From Ciona savignyi (Eukaryota; Chordata; Ascidiacea; Phlebobranchia; Cionidae): a stretch of DNA of 64,000 nucleotides. The stretch's first letter is position 1. Each line of letters begins with the position of its first letter. The translations under genes and the position numbers were made by a program. This document shows, piece after piece, positions 1 through 13,300 of this stretch. Below the pieces are notes generated by a model that searched no databases, was not told where the DNA came from, and worked only from the letters and a program-made list of their open reading frames with translations. The stretch is from NCBI GenBank assembly GCA_000149265.1, contig CH003425.1, positions 21,325-85,324 of the forward strand, given 5' to 3'.

Positions 1-3000
1 ACTAAATTTAAGAAGGGAAGTGTATTTTTCACAGATTAAAATAAGTCGACAAAACACCACTCTATAATCAGTAATCATTATTTTAGTGAGCAATTTTCCT
101 CTTAAATCTAAATCGAATCGTTTGGTCTTAATTAAATTTCGATTGCTAAATATTGTTCATTTACCTAGGTTTGGCGGCCGCGTCCGCTATATTCATTAAT
201 TTATATCCTTTTTTTTACTGACGTGTTCTAACGACTGTTCGTTTTGCCGTCTTTTCCCGTTCCTGTATCGTGATTATATTCGTTTGCCATTTTTAAAAAC
301 TGGGGCAAAAAATGAATAAACTAAATACAATCAAAAAAATATATAAACTAAATTACAAAAAAACGCTAAGTAATACTTTACCGTAATTTTGGCCGAATTT
401 CAAACTAAATCTTTTCCAATAAAATATTTAAACATTTCCAATGACAAAAAATCAACTCTTTGGGGAAAATTCGGTCGGAAAAGAAAGATCTTCTGCTAAA
501 AAGAAAGAATTACGAATTTCCCGCTAAAACCATAGAAAACATATTATTTACGTTTATTACTATAAAAGGTACACTCCCCGTTTATCAAAAATCTTATTTG
601 GTTAATTAATTAAATTGCTAGTGATTTTGGCTACAATTTTTAGTACTTTACGTCAGTAATTTCTGTTTAAAATGCAATTGTTTAGAATTTACATAACAGT
701 AATTCGAAATATTTTAATTTTCGTAACAGTTTATTTTTTACTCAATACCCGATCCTTAAAAATTTAATTGCAATACGTTTATAAAAATAATTTCTTGTGA
801 GTTGTACGCTGTCGCACAATGAAAGTAAAGTATAAACATTTGTATTATTTTAGGTCTTTAGGATATTTGTGTTTATCCCCGTGAATTAAAATACCAAGAA
901 GCGTTTGTAGAAGCGATTTGACTTTAGACGGGTTTTACCAGGGTAAGAGAACAGGTGAACAAAGGTTAGGTATTAATTAGGTATTCACGCAAGGTGCAGC
1001 CAGTCAAAGCGCTCTACACACATGGGGCATAGCTTAAGTAGGTAGAGAGGTTAAGTTGAGAGAGCGGCTAGTCCAAGCGAGGACCAACCAAATGCTCTCT
1101 GATAATATAAAATCATTATCAGTTTATATAAGACACATAACAGGAAACATATGTTTGTATACACGAAGCTTGGAGGCGTTAAACAGAACGCGGGAAACAA
1201 TTCATTGACTGATCTGTCGTAAACAGGAAATTAATCGTAACTTCCCATGCACAAAATCTGGACACATGGCATTAAGAATTAATAATAAAAATACACAGTG
1301 ATACAACTATAAACTCGAGTGTGATTCCCACACACGGGCAGTTGTTAGATCACCTGGCGCCCACCGTCGGGTTACCGGAGCTATTGCAGTGTGTTGTGTA
1401 AGTTTTACACCTACCCTCAATTTAGTAGAACCCCTTAATCCACTGGGTCCGGGCAATGTCTGTAAGTGCCTTGCCAAGGGACACAATCTGCAACCCTTCG
1501 ACTGAAAGGCGACACACTAACCAACCAAGCTAATCGGCTTGACAAAATGGAGCTACCATAAGCTGCATGAGAACGTCACTTTTGTTTAAACGCCCACACG
1601 GCTTGAACTACTGTCTTAAATGTCAAGCATAAACTTAGCAGCGCATTTAACGCCTTTTATCTTTTCACTATGCACAGTCCCCCCTAAAAAAAACACCGCC
1701 GAAGGAGACAACCTTAACTGAAGGAACAAACCAAACCATTTAATTGAAAACAACATACAAGATCTATGAATTTATTTTTCTTTGAATCTATTGCAACTGC
1801 AAACAAAAATGGTAAAAGTCAAGGTATATTTTTGAAAGTGCACAGTTAAATCTTTAAACAAAAACCATAAAAACGGTATGTAATAATGTCAATTTGGTGT
1901 AACAGAACACACTAAAATTAGTTGTGTAAAGTCGAGAAATAAAGACAATATTGGTACCATAGGATGTAATATTTATGTTTAACCTTGTGAATGGGAAAAC
2001 CAAGGGGGTTAACACACGGGCAATTGTCGGATCACCTCGCGCCCATCGTCGGGTTACCGGAGCTATTGCAGTGTATTGTGTAGGACTGAGCCGTCCATTA
2101 TATTTGTAGATTTCATTATAGAGATTTAACCCACACCAGCTTTAAACCGTAGATAATGCCAGTTAAAATATGCTTTGGCCACCGCAATAATGCTACACGA
2201 TACACTATTAATAAAACGAAAATGTTTTCTTACGTAAAAATATGTTTAAACAATAGAACGATGTAACGACATTCCAAATAGTAATTGTCAGGTTACTATT
2301 TACTATTTAAACACAGCTTATAGAAATATAACAGATTATTCAAGTTTCATAACGATTGGTGTAAAAATACAAGGGTGTTGTAACACGGGTGATTGTCAGA
2401 ATTTATTACTTCCTAGTTTAATGCATGTCTGACTTTCTAAAATCACAGTATTAAAAAGGCACATATTTTAAATTAAAAACTTATGGAAATAGTAAAAACA
2501 AAGAAGATAAAAGCAGGACTTTAATGAATAAATGAAAGAAATGGGAATATAAACACATTTATTCACCCTATAAGTTGTGTATTAACATTGGTTGCTTTTT
2601 AAGCACAATTCTGTGTTATTGCAGCGATTTGTGTGTGGTTAATTGTTTTTAATGTAAATATATGTTACAAATATAAAGATAAAAGCGCAAATAAAGTATT
2701 TATCAAGGCTACCCTTAAAGCTTGTGTGTAGAATGAGTTAATATTTGAAATAATGCATTTATAATAAAAACAAAAACACAGCCTAATGATGACTATGGTT
2801 CTGCAATATAAATCAATATTATGGTTGGTGCACAGTAGCACAGAGGGAAGGAATATAGGCTTTAAACGTATGTTTTTCTAATACACAGGTAAAAGTACAT
2901 TACATATAGTTTTGATGTAAAATCTACATCTTGTAAATAAACTAGATTTTCATATTTATTCTGATGTGTAGAAAACATATGGGAGGGTTATCACGGTATA

Positions 3001-3411
3001 ACACGAATAATAGATAACTTTCCGGCCATAGTCGAGGTACCAAAGCTACTTCCGTGTGCCGTATGTTGGATATTATTTCAGCAAACCATTTGAATCTACT
3101 GGATTGAGGTAATTTACGTTAAGTGCATTACCCTGGATCATAGCCAACTATTAAATGGTTAGCTCGATTAAGTCTAAAAATGCAATGTACTAACAAAAAC
3201 TAATACATATAAAGCTCTTCCAGAATATGGATAACGCTCTACCAGAAATATGGATAAATATCCACATTAGCTTAGGTAACCAGACAGTGGGTGCAAGTTA
3301 ATTATATTGTAACTGTGTATAAATCCTTCAATATGGATTTTCCTACCCGTCTGTATAGAACTTAGACCTCAATACATCCAAAAACAGTTAGGTAAATTTC
3401 ATGATTGTAAC

Positions 3412-3510
3412 AGACATAGATATTATAATTCGGACATAGATATCATAATAATAACATATACATCATAATTCTGACATACATATCACAATGATAACATAGA
3501 TATCACAATT
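3412..3510. repeat. short tandem repeat, ~16-18 bp unit
   Basis: About six imperfect tandem units built on the word ACATAGATATCATAATT, in otherwise gene-free sequence. Confidence 0.6.
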
Positions 3511-3589
3511 GTTCTTCTTCTTCTGAGCTTTGTACTAGAAGCTCAGCCTGTAAAAATGAACAGAAATTTAGTTTACATCGATAGGATAG

Positions 3590-3885
3590 GCCTATTCATG
3601 TTTATGCCTGTGAATGGAAAAACCAAGGGGGTTATCACACAGGTAATCGTCAGATCACCTCGCGCCCATCGTCGGGTTACCGGAGCTATTGCAGTGTGTC
3701 GTATATGATAGATAGTTCCTTCAATTTGGTAGAACACATTAATCTACTGGTCACAGACAATGTCCGTAAAGTGCCTTGCCCAAGGACACAACCGACTAGC
3801 TAGCGACCAGTTTCGCACCTGCAACCTTTCGATTGAAAGGCGACGTACTTAACCGCCACCTAACCAGCCGGATAACCTAGCGATA
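3590..3885 (-). mobile_element. tRNA-derived SINE family 1 copy
   Basis: Nearly full-length copy reading on the minus strand. The tRNA-like head lies at the high-coordinate end (about 3790-3885). The other end carries the segment that in good copies runs into the (TATCC)n tail. The family is described under 24365-24662. Confidence 0.75.
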
Positions 3886-4309
3886 TAATCCTACGTTAGC
3901 ATAAAACTTGAAGTTTCTCCTCTTAAAAGTTTTAGCCTTGAAACATAAATTTAGATTTAAAAAATGAACATAAATTTAGTTCACATTGATAGAAATGCCA
4001 ACATAGTCCTATGCACAGAAAAAAAGATGCATTTTTAAATAAAACTTTTTTACTTAGAATTTTAGCGTTGGAAATTTAAAGAACGCATGAACTTTGTTAA
4101 GTTTTAAATGTGTTTTTTTTCTTAAAATTTTGGCCTTATTTTTTAAAGGTCATTTAAAGAAAGTGTGAACTGAGTTAAATTTTAAATGTGTGAAAAATAG
4201 TGAAAGTCTCTTTACATTTTGCATGACGGGTTTCGGTCCAAAACCACCAACTCTCATTAAACGAACCAATTTCCTTTTTTGGCAAAAAAGGTAAACATAA
4301 TTTTTTTGA

Positions 4310-7300
4310 TTAAACAACCAAACCCCCCACCTCTTCATTATCACCCAGTTTTTTCCTCGTAGTAAGGGAAAACCCCTTCACGGCTCCCTTCTCTCTGACT
4401 GATTTCTTCTTTCTTTCCTCTTTTTCGAGATCTTCAAATGAATCAGGTGGTTTGGTGCCCAGTGTTTCCGGTAGGAAAAGTGAGAAAAGTCCAGAAGTGA
4501 TGCCAGTTAGTCCAAAAGTGAGATAAGCTACTTTGGGGTTGGTTTCCACCTGCGTTAAAGAGTCGGTTTAGGAAGTTTATCACACAGACAGGTTTGAACA
4601 ACAAAGGGTCTTGGCACACGGGTATTTGCCAGATCTCGCTTAGCTAAGCTATTGCAGTGTATGAATGGGATTTTTGTTGCTTTATTTTGGTAAACTTATT
4701 ATTCCACTAGAACCAGGCGATTTTTGTAAAATGTCTTGCTAAACGAAACAACAAACTAGCTAGCAACCAGTTTCAAACCTGCAACCCAACGGCTATGCTA
4801 ACGAACCATACCTCATGCACACTGTTGGGTTATCATAACTGCACTGTGTTATGCATGGTTTACAGGTTTCTTCAATTTAGTAGAAATAATTTTTCCACTG
4901 GGTTGAATGTCGAATAAGTGTCTTGTCCAAGGACACAACTGACTAGCTAGTGACCAGTTTTGAACATGTAACCCTTTGGCTATTCAGTCGGATATATCTC
5001 ATATTAACCATCTAATTTTCTCTACAAGTTCTCTCTGTGCTTTGCTCAAGGAGACAGTCGACTAGCAAGTGATCAGTTTCGAACCTGCAACCTTTCAACC
5101 AACTTACCGAGGTCTTAGCAAAAGATGCCAGTATCCCTCCAAACCTTGACACCATAGACAACGACCCCATTGACACGTTCCGTACCACAGTTGGGAACAA
5201 TTCAGGGGAATAAATATAGATAATTCCAAATGAACAGGAAATGGCCATTTTTCCTCCGAGCCCAATAGATAACTTGAATGAGTTTTTAACTGCAAAAAAA
5301 GGATGGTAAGTTTATGTTTCTTGAATGTTTGCCAAATAGTAAACAAAATTCATCGCAAAAATTTACACGGATTATCAGTAAACAGATGCGCCTAAATATG
5401 TTTCTGTTCAGTGAAACTTGAACTGTTTGTTGAATGGTAAACACCATTCACCATAAATGATGGTGAGTTTACGTGTTTGAATTATATAAACACCAATTAT
5501 CAATTATTATTATACAAACAATTATGTCTAAAACATGTTTATTTAATGGACTTGTTTCTTAAAGTAAAGTTTTTAAATAAAAGTTGATTTAGAAACTTTG
5601 ATTCATCTCTTGAAAAAATTGGCCTCAATTTAATATTCAACAATAAATAACTAAACCTCCTGGGCTGAAAGCCATCAGTCCAAAACAAGCCACTCCGCTA
5701 ATGAAAAGGGAAGCTGCCAACGCTCTTTTGCGACCACACCTGTGCAGGGAGGTAATCATTGAAATTGTATTTCAAGTCTGTTTTTTGTGGAGCATAATTT
5801 ATTACGAGCATGTCTTAATTAATTTGCATGTTTCTGTTGATTAGAATAGGATATTCATGTATATCTCTGTGGATGAGGAAATCAAGGGGGTTAACACACA
5901 GGCAATCGTCAGATCACCTCGCGCCCACCGTTGGGTTACTGGAGCTATTGCAGTGTGTTGTATATGATAATGATAGACATGTTTCTTCAATTTGGTAGAA
6001 CCTATTAATCTGCTGGGTTCAGGCAATGTCCGTTAAGTGCCTTGCCTAAGGACACAACCAACTATCTAGCGACCAGTTTCGAAAAAAAGATTGTTTGATT
6101 AGAGGGATAAACATAAATATCCTACCCTTATCCAATCCATTAAATTGAAAACAACCCGAAAGTAATGTGATTCTGTAAAAGGCACCAATTGGTCCGGCCG
6201 GTTGGTCTAGCGGTTAAGTGCGTCATCTTTCAATCGAAAGATTGCAGGTGCGAAACTGGTCACTAGCTAGTCGGTTGTGTCCTTGGGCAAAGCACTTTAC
6301 TAACATTGCCTTTACTGACATTGCCAGTGTGTTAAACCCCTTGGTTTTCCCATTCACGGGGATAAACATGAATATCCTATCCCATCCTATCCCGCCGGAA
6401 CATAATAATTACCATTTTTTATCAAGATTACCGCATTAAGCAATGCCATAGGTAATTCCACAACCGACGAAAGAAATAGATTGATGTATTGGTTCTTTCC
6501 CATATCACNNNNNNNNNNNNNNNNNNNNNNNNNNNNNNNNNNNNNNNNNNNNNNNNNNNNNNNNNNNNNNNNNNNNNNNNNNNNNNNNNNNNNNNNNNNN
6601 NNNNNNNNNNNNNNNNNNNNNNNNNNNNNNNNNNNNNNNNNNNNNNNNNNNNNNNNNNNNNNNNNNNNNNNNNNNNNNNNNNNNNNNNNNNNNNNNNNNN
6701 NNNNNNNNNNNNNNNNNNNNNNNNNNNNNNNNNNNNNNNNNNNNNNNNNNNNNNNNNNNNNNNNNNNNNNNNNNNNNNNNNNNNNNNNNNNNNNNNNNNN
6801 NNNNNNNNNNNNNNNNNNNNNNNNNNNNNNNNNNNNNNNNNNNNNNNNNNNNNNNNNNNNNNNNNNNNNNNNNNNNNNNNNNNNNNNNNNNNNNNNNNNN
6901 NNNNNNNNNNNNNNNNNNNNNNNNNNNNNNNNNNNNNNNNNNNNNNNNNNNNNNNNNNNNNNNNNNNNNNNNNNNNNNNNNNNNNNNNNNNNNNNNNNNN
7001 NNNNNNNNNNNNNNNNNNNNNNNNNNNNNNNNNNNNNNNNNNNNNNNNNNNNNNNNNNNNNNNNNNNNNNNNNNNATTTAAGTAGAAATTGGTAAAGGCA
7101 TCGATCATTTTAACCATATGGCTACACGATCGTTCTTAACAGTTTCACAAAAAACACTTAGTGAGAGTGGCACTTTATTATATGTGAAAAAATACTTTAT
7201 AAGACAAGCCTTATCATTGAAATATTAAACTTACCAATAATAACAGCTCTAAGTTTTAATGCAAGGCTTACCATTTTTATAACAATTATAACAGTTCCAC

Positions 7301-10300
7301 ATATTTCCACACCAAAAAAATGGTGAAAGTGGCAGTTTATTATATATGCAAATTAGGTTTGCAAAATACATTGGCACCTTATTACATATGCAAATTATTC
7401 CATGCTTGACCATTAAAGATTAAACTCACCAGTTGTAAGCCATCAGTAGGACTCTTTTTGTGGTTGATTTATACTTGAAAAGATCAATGATTGAATATGA
7501 AGCATCAGTTTCTTGGACGGACTTCTTTACCAGACACACAACTGTGATGTGAATCAGACTGTTAGTTTAGCCATGTTAAGCATCAGCAGTTAGCTGAAAG
7601 ATTGTGGGTTCGAAACTGGTCGCTTGCGAACTGATTGTGTCCTTGGGCAAAACACTTATAAGACGTTGTCCAATCTTTGAGGATTAATGGGTTGTACCAA
7701 ATTGAAAATACATCTCAATCATAAGTAACAAATTGCAATACCCGTTATAAAGCTCCTATGTTTTGCAATCATTGAGTTAAAATAATAATCACTTTACTCT
7801 GCATATTTTGTACAAGAAAAAAAAAAAAAAATTATCTTATTAGCTTAGTCAGTTGAGCATTAGCAGTTAGCTGAAAGATTTCTGGATTCGAAACTGGTCG
7901 CTAGCTAGTGGGTTGTGTCCTTGGGCAAGGCATTTAACGGACATTGCCTAAACCCAGCAGATTAATGGGTTCTACTGAATTAAAGTAACATGTGAATCAT
8001 ACACAATACACTGCAATAGCCATGTGATAAAGCTCCCTTGTTTTGCAATCATGGAGATAAAAACATGAATGAATCTACTCTGATATTGGCTGATTTTGCA
8101 CAAAAAACAACAACAAAATAATATAAAAAACAAATGATAGAATTGAATTACCAGGATCCTTTACTCCATTCTTTCTCGCGATCATCACCAGAACTTCTTC
8201 TGCTTCTGCCAATCTTCCTTTGGAATAAAGCCAACGTGGGGACTCTGGTACAAACCTGGGGTTTGGATGGGAAGGTTGGGGTTTATACAATGAAGTGTGT
8301 TTACATGTTCAGGTCCATGTTTAAATGCCCATGTAATTTATGCCTGGTCGGATTTAGTTCTTTTTGTTAAACTTTATTAACAGACAACCATATGTGCTGA
8401 CTGATAAGACCAAGCAGAAAAAAATTTAGAATTAAGTTTTTTATTTACCCCATTTGGTGAGTCATAGGCAGTAATTACAACAATGTATGCAGCTACTTTA
8501 TGTAGACTTAATTTAAAATATGCAAACTTTATTCGGGCGAGTAAGTGTGAAAGCTTACACGAGTAAGATTAAACATAGCGTGCAACCATGGTTTGTATGC
8601 ATAACAAGAGTTTAAAACTGGTTTTATAACAATCTTACATTATGATGCTGTATACTCCAGTATTTGGACGCGCCGTATGTACAAAAAAAACGTTATACGC
8701 CAGTTAAATAGCAAACAGCCAGGGTAAACTTTAATTAGTTTTTTTTTAATATGTGAGAGTAAATTTTTACTCGTGCGGATTTTTGGCCTTGCATGCCTAT
8801 GTAATTTATGGCCTAGTCGGATTCAGTTCTTTTTGTTAATTTTTATTAACAGACAACCATATGTGCTGACTCATATGATCATGCAGAAAAGCATCAGATT
8901 TTCATTTTTAATTTACCCCTTTGGTGAGTCAGGCAGTCATTATAACAATATATGCAGATATTTTATGTAGACCTAATTTAAAATATGCAAACTTTGCTTG
9001 TTTGCAGATTTCATCTAAAATATAAAATACTTATAATAGTTATGCAAACTTTACTTTTTGCAGATTCCCTTTAAACATATATAACACTTTCTGCAGGATT
9101 TACTTTATGCATGAAAAACAATAAAGTTTCGTTCACTTACCAGGTAAAGATGAGTGGAATCACTTGTGGAATGGTCAATGCAATGTACAGCATTCTCCAA
9201 GCAGGTATGTAGTATGACACAACAATCATGATTATGCTGCCAACAGCAAACTGAACTGCTCCTAATGATGCTGGAGATGTAACATGGAATGAGAGATTTG
9301 CTGAACACAAGGGTGTTATTACTTGTCAATTGAAACGAGGTCAAATGGGATAGAATATTCATGTTTATCCCCGTGAATGGGAAAACGCAAGTGGGTAACA
9401 CAACCGGTCAATCATCAGATCACCTTGTGACCTCCATCGGGTTACCTGGAGCTATTGCAGTATGTTGTGTATGATAAACACGTTTCTTCAATTTAATAGA
9501 ACCCATTAATCCGCTGGGTTCAGGCAATATCCATTAAGTGCCTTGCCTAAAGACACAACCGACTTGTTAGCGACCAGTTTTGAATCTACAACCTTTCGGA
9601 TGATAGGCGATGTACTAACCCACCAACCTAATCTTTCGGACATGTTAATCCAATGAGTTTATGAAAGGTTTGCTTATTTGCTTAATCAAAGATGTTTATA
9701 TTACTAACATTATTTAATAACTTTTATTAATTTAACATAAATTTACTATAACCTACAATTAAACATGAACTTAAACAAAGGTAACAAAGAAAACTTCAAT
9801 TACTTAAACCTACAATGAATTTTATTTAACCTACATTTGGATGTACCCTATAAAAAGGAAACATGTACTCTATAATATTATTTTACCTACAATTAAATGC
9901 ACAAATGTATCCTATCAAAATGTAAACATGTAACCTATAACTTTATTTAACCTAAAATCAAACGTACACATGTATCCTATGAAAGATAAACTTACATGTA
10001 ACTGCCCATCTATCTCTGCTTACTAGCTCCTGTGTGTATATGAACATAACCAACGTAGCCCCACCTACTAACATACCAGTGGCTGCTCGTAGAATGGCAA
10101 AGACTGTGTAGTTTGGACTGAACGCGGTACATATACGTACCGGTAGCAGTAAATGGTAACCTAGAATATAGATGATATATTCAAGTGGTGTGGGTGGGTT
10201 CATGGTAGCGATGGGTCCAGGAATGTAGGTCATCATTCATTCCATTAGTATGGGTGGGTCCATGGTAGCAGTGGGACCAGGAATGTAGGCCATGATACAT

Positions 10301-13300
10301 CACATTAGTATGGGTGGGTCCATGGTAGCACTGGGACCAGGAATGTAGGCCATGATACATTACATTAGTATGGGTGGGTCCATGGTAGCACTGGGACCAG
10401 GAATGTAGGCCATGATACATTACATTGGTATGGGTGGGTCCACGGTAGCACTGGGACCAGGAATGTAGTCCATGATACATTACATTAGTATGGGTGGGTC
10501 CACGGTAGCACTGGGACCAGGAATGTAGGCCATGATACATTACATTAGTATGGGTGGATCCATGGTAGCACTGGCACCAGGAATGTAGTCCATGATACAT
10601 TACATTAGTATGGGTGGGTCCATGGTAGCACTGGGACCAGGAATGTAGGCCATGATACATTACATTAGTATGGGTGGGTCCATGGTAGCACTGGGACCAG
10701 GAATGTAGGCCATGATACATTACATTAGTATGGGTGGGTCCATGGTAGCACTGGGACCAGGAATGTAGTCCATGATACAATACATTAGTATGGGTGGGTA
10801 CATGGTAGCACTGGGACCAGGAATGTAGGCCATGATACATTACATTAGTATGGGTGGGTCCATGGTAGCACTGGGACCAGGAATGTAGGCGATGATACAT
10901 TACATTAGTAGGGGGTCCATGGTAGCACTGGGACCAGGAATGTAGGTCATGATATATTACATTAGTATGGTTGGGTCCATGGTAGCACTGGGACCAGGAA
11001 TGTAGGCGATGATGCATTACATTAACAGAAGAAAAAATCACTATAAAAATAGGCCGTGATTCACTTAAAACGGTTTATAAAAATCAAAGTTTTAACTTCT
11101 TATTTTACATTTCTATCCATGTTAAACAAAATCTTATCTCACCAATTATCATTGCCTTTTTCCTCCCAATTTTATCCGAGATTTGACCAAACAACACAAC
11201 TCCTACGAGAAATCCAACAAAATATAATGACTGGACCATATCGGTAACCCAAGTTTGGTCCTGTAGTTGCCACTGAAAGATTAAATTCAAGTTGCCATTG
11301 ATTGATATGGGTTTGCTTTTATTCCACAAATTCCAGGTTTATAAAAGGGTCTGTATGAACGCTTGTAATAAGGACGGGAAAAAAAGGCAATGAAACTATA
11401 ACAAATCTAATGTAGTATGTCTAAGTGGTGTAAGGCAGCGGTTCCCAAACTGGGCGCCGCGGCGCCCTGGGGAGCCCGCGAGACTTTGCCAGGGGCGCCG
11501 CGAAAGCATGAGGAAGTTGCTGCATTTATTGTTTTTTTTACAAAAAAAAACAGTACATGTGTGTTACACCAGTAAAACGTTAATTGGAGATGTTTGAGCC
11601 TGGTGTGCAACCCCATACACTGGCATACAGCATTCGTTTTACTTGTAAAATCCATCTATTTGCTCACTAACATGGCATTGTTTTCGAATAATGGTTTGTC
11701 AAATAACTGTTTTGCATTAATTGACTGTTCGTCACTTTAGTGAATAGTTTTAAAGAGTTTGAATGGTTATCCAAATGCATGCTATAGTCTGGATATACAA
11801 TATACAATACATGCAGTTTGAAAATTTTGGCTTTATGAGGGAGCCGCAAGGTTTAATAAGTTTACAAAAGGCGCCGCCAACAAAAAAAGTTTGGGAACCG
11901 CTGGTGTAAGGGATAATGGCTGTGGTTGTGATCAGACAGTACTGGGTTCCATTTTTATCCCAAGCAAAGAGTTAGTTAGTTCAGTGGTCAGTGTAGGGGA
12001 GAGTTAATCACATGGTCGTAACTTCGATTCTAACCCAAGACATTTCCATAACATTATAAAAAGAACTATAAACATAATAGAACTATAAACATATCAAAAC
12101 AGCTCACCTCATAAATAACAGAACTATCATTATGGACTCTGCTATTCACAACATTGAGTAATGCTATGTCCTTCGGGTTGGTGTTGATAAATACTACAAG
12201 AAGTGTCATGGATGGGAGAGCTAGCTGTAAAAGACGGAAGGTGATGAGATCAATAATCAATTTACATATTTATTAATGCACAAAATAAAATAATAATCTA
12301 TACGAAATTAAAATATAGTTTATCTAAAGATTGAGAGAAACCATGCAGTTATTAAAGTAGGTTCCACGACTTACATCTAATAAGAAATACTATTAAAATG
12401 TATAAATAAATGAGAAATAATAAGAGTGGCAGTGTGAGAACTTGTGCAAATACTGCTAGACCAAAACTGAAACCAGTACCAAGTGGCTTAATTACTTGAA
12501 CAAAAATGAAAATGTTTGTATTATAAATACAAATTGTAACAACTTTCCCGGCAGTTGGTACAAAGGCAATCTGTCAATTGCGGTGTGATATGCCCCTTGT
12601 TTTTTCCATACATAGGTAAAACTCTCAACAAATGCACATAATTGACCCAAATAGCTTTGTGGGTTAGTGGGTCGCTTTTAGCAGATTCAAAACTGGTTGT
12701 TAGTTTGTTGTGTCCTAAAGCACTTATTGCCTGAACCCAGTGGCTTAATGAGTTCTACTAAAATTAAAGCCTGACAATAAGTGTGACTGTGTGAGGTAAT
12801 CTGACAATTGCCCATCTACTAATGCCCAATGAGATTCCATTCACAGGGATAAACATGGATATCTCACTCTATTCCACTTGAGGCTGAAAAAATTTAAAAC
12901 CGAACGGTTTTAGGTTCGAATTGGTCGCTAGCTAGTCGGTTGAGTCCTTGGGCAAATCACTTAAAGGACATTGCCTTAACTTGGTGGAATAATGAGTTGT
13001 ACTAAATTAAAGGAAAGTATCTATCATACACAACACACTGCAATAACTCCAGTAACCCGACGGTGGGCACAAGGCGATCTGACGATTAGTTTTCCTATTT
13101 ACAAACATAAACATGAATATAGGATAGGATAGGATATTCATGTTTATCCCCGTGAATGGGAAAACCAAGGGGGTTAACACACGGGCAATCGTCAGATCAC
13201 CACGCGCCCATCGTCGGGTTACCCGAGCTATTGCAGCGTGTTGGGTATGATTCAAATGTTTCTTCAATTTGATAGAACCCATTAATCCGCTGGGTTCAGG

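Larger units (their letters stand above)
1..4309. other. gene-free flank rich in SINE fragments
   Basis: No exon could be supported here. The stretch is AT-rich and holds degraded minus-oriented copies of the main tRNA-derived SINE at about 1319-1550, 1965-2095 and 2975-3065, and a better copy at 3590-3885. A separate dispersed repeat at about 170-310, with the words GTCCGCTATAT and CTGTTCGTTTTGCCGT, recurs at 18325-18480 and more loosely at 39180-39350. The 3' UTR of the SLC22-type gene should run leftwards from 4309, but I saw no clear polyadenylation signal for it. Confidence 0.6.

Noticed and set aside
6428-7117. 200-residue open frames across the undetermined bases
   Set aside because: They consist almost entirely of N. 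Only the flank 6413-6509 has real coding evidence.
10187-11035. CRISPR-like repeated array
   Set aside because: The units are contiguous 60-mers with no unique spacers, in an animal genome. It is a minisatellite.
10181-11041. 286-codon open frame with a 20-residue repeat
   Set aside because: It is produced by the 60-bp minisatellite, whose period is a multiple of three. It lies in the intron between well-supported SLC22 exons 3 and 4, so it is not called coding.
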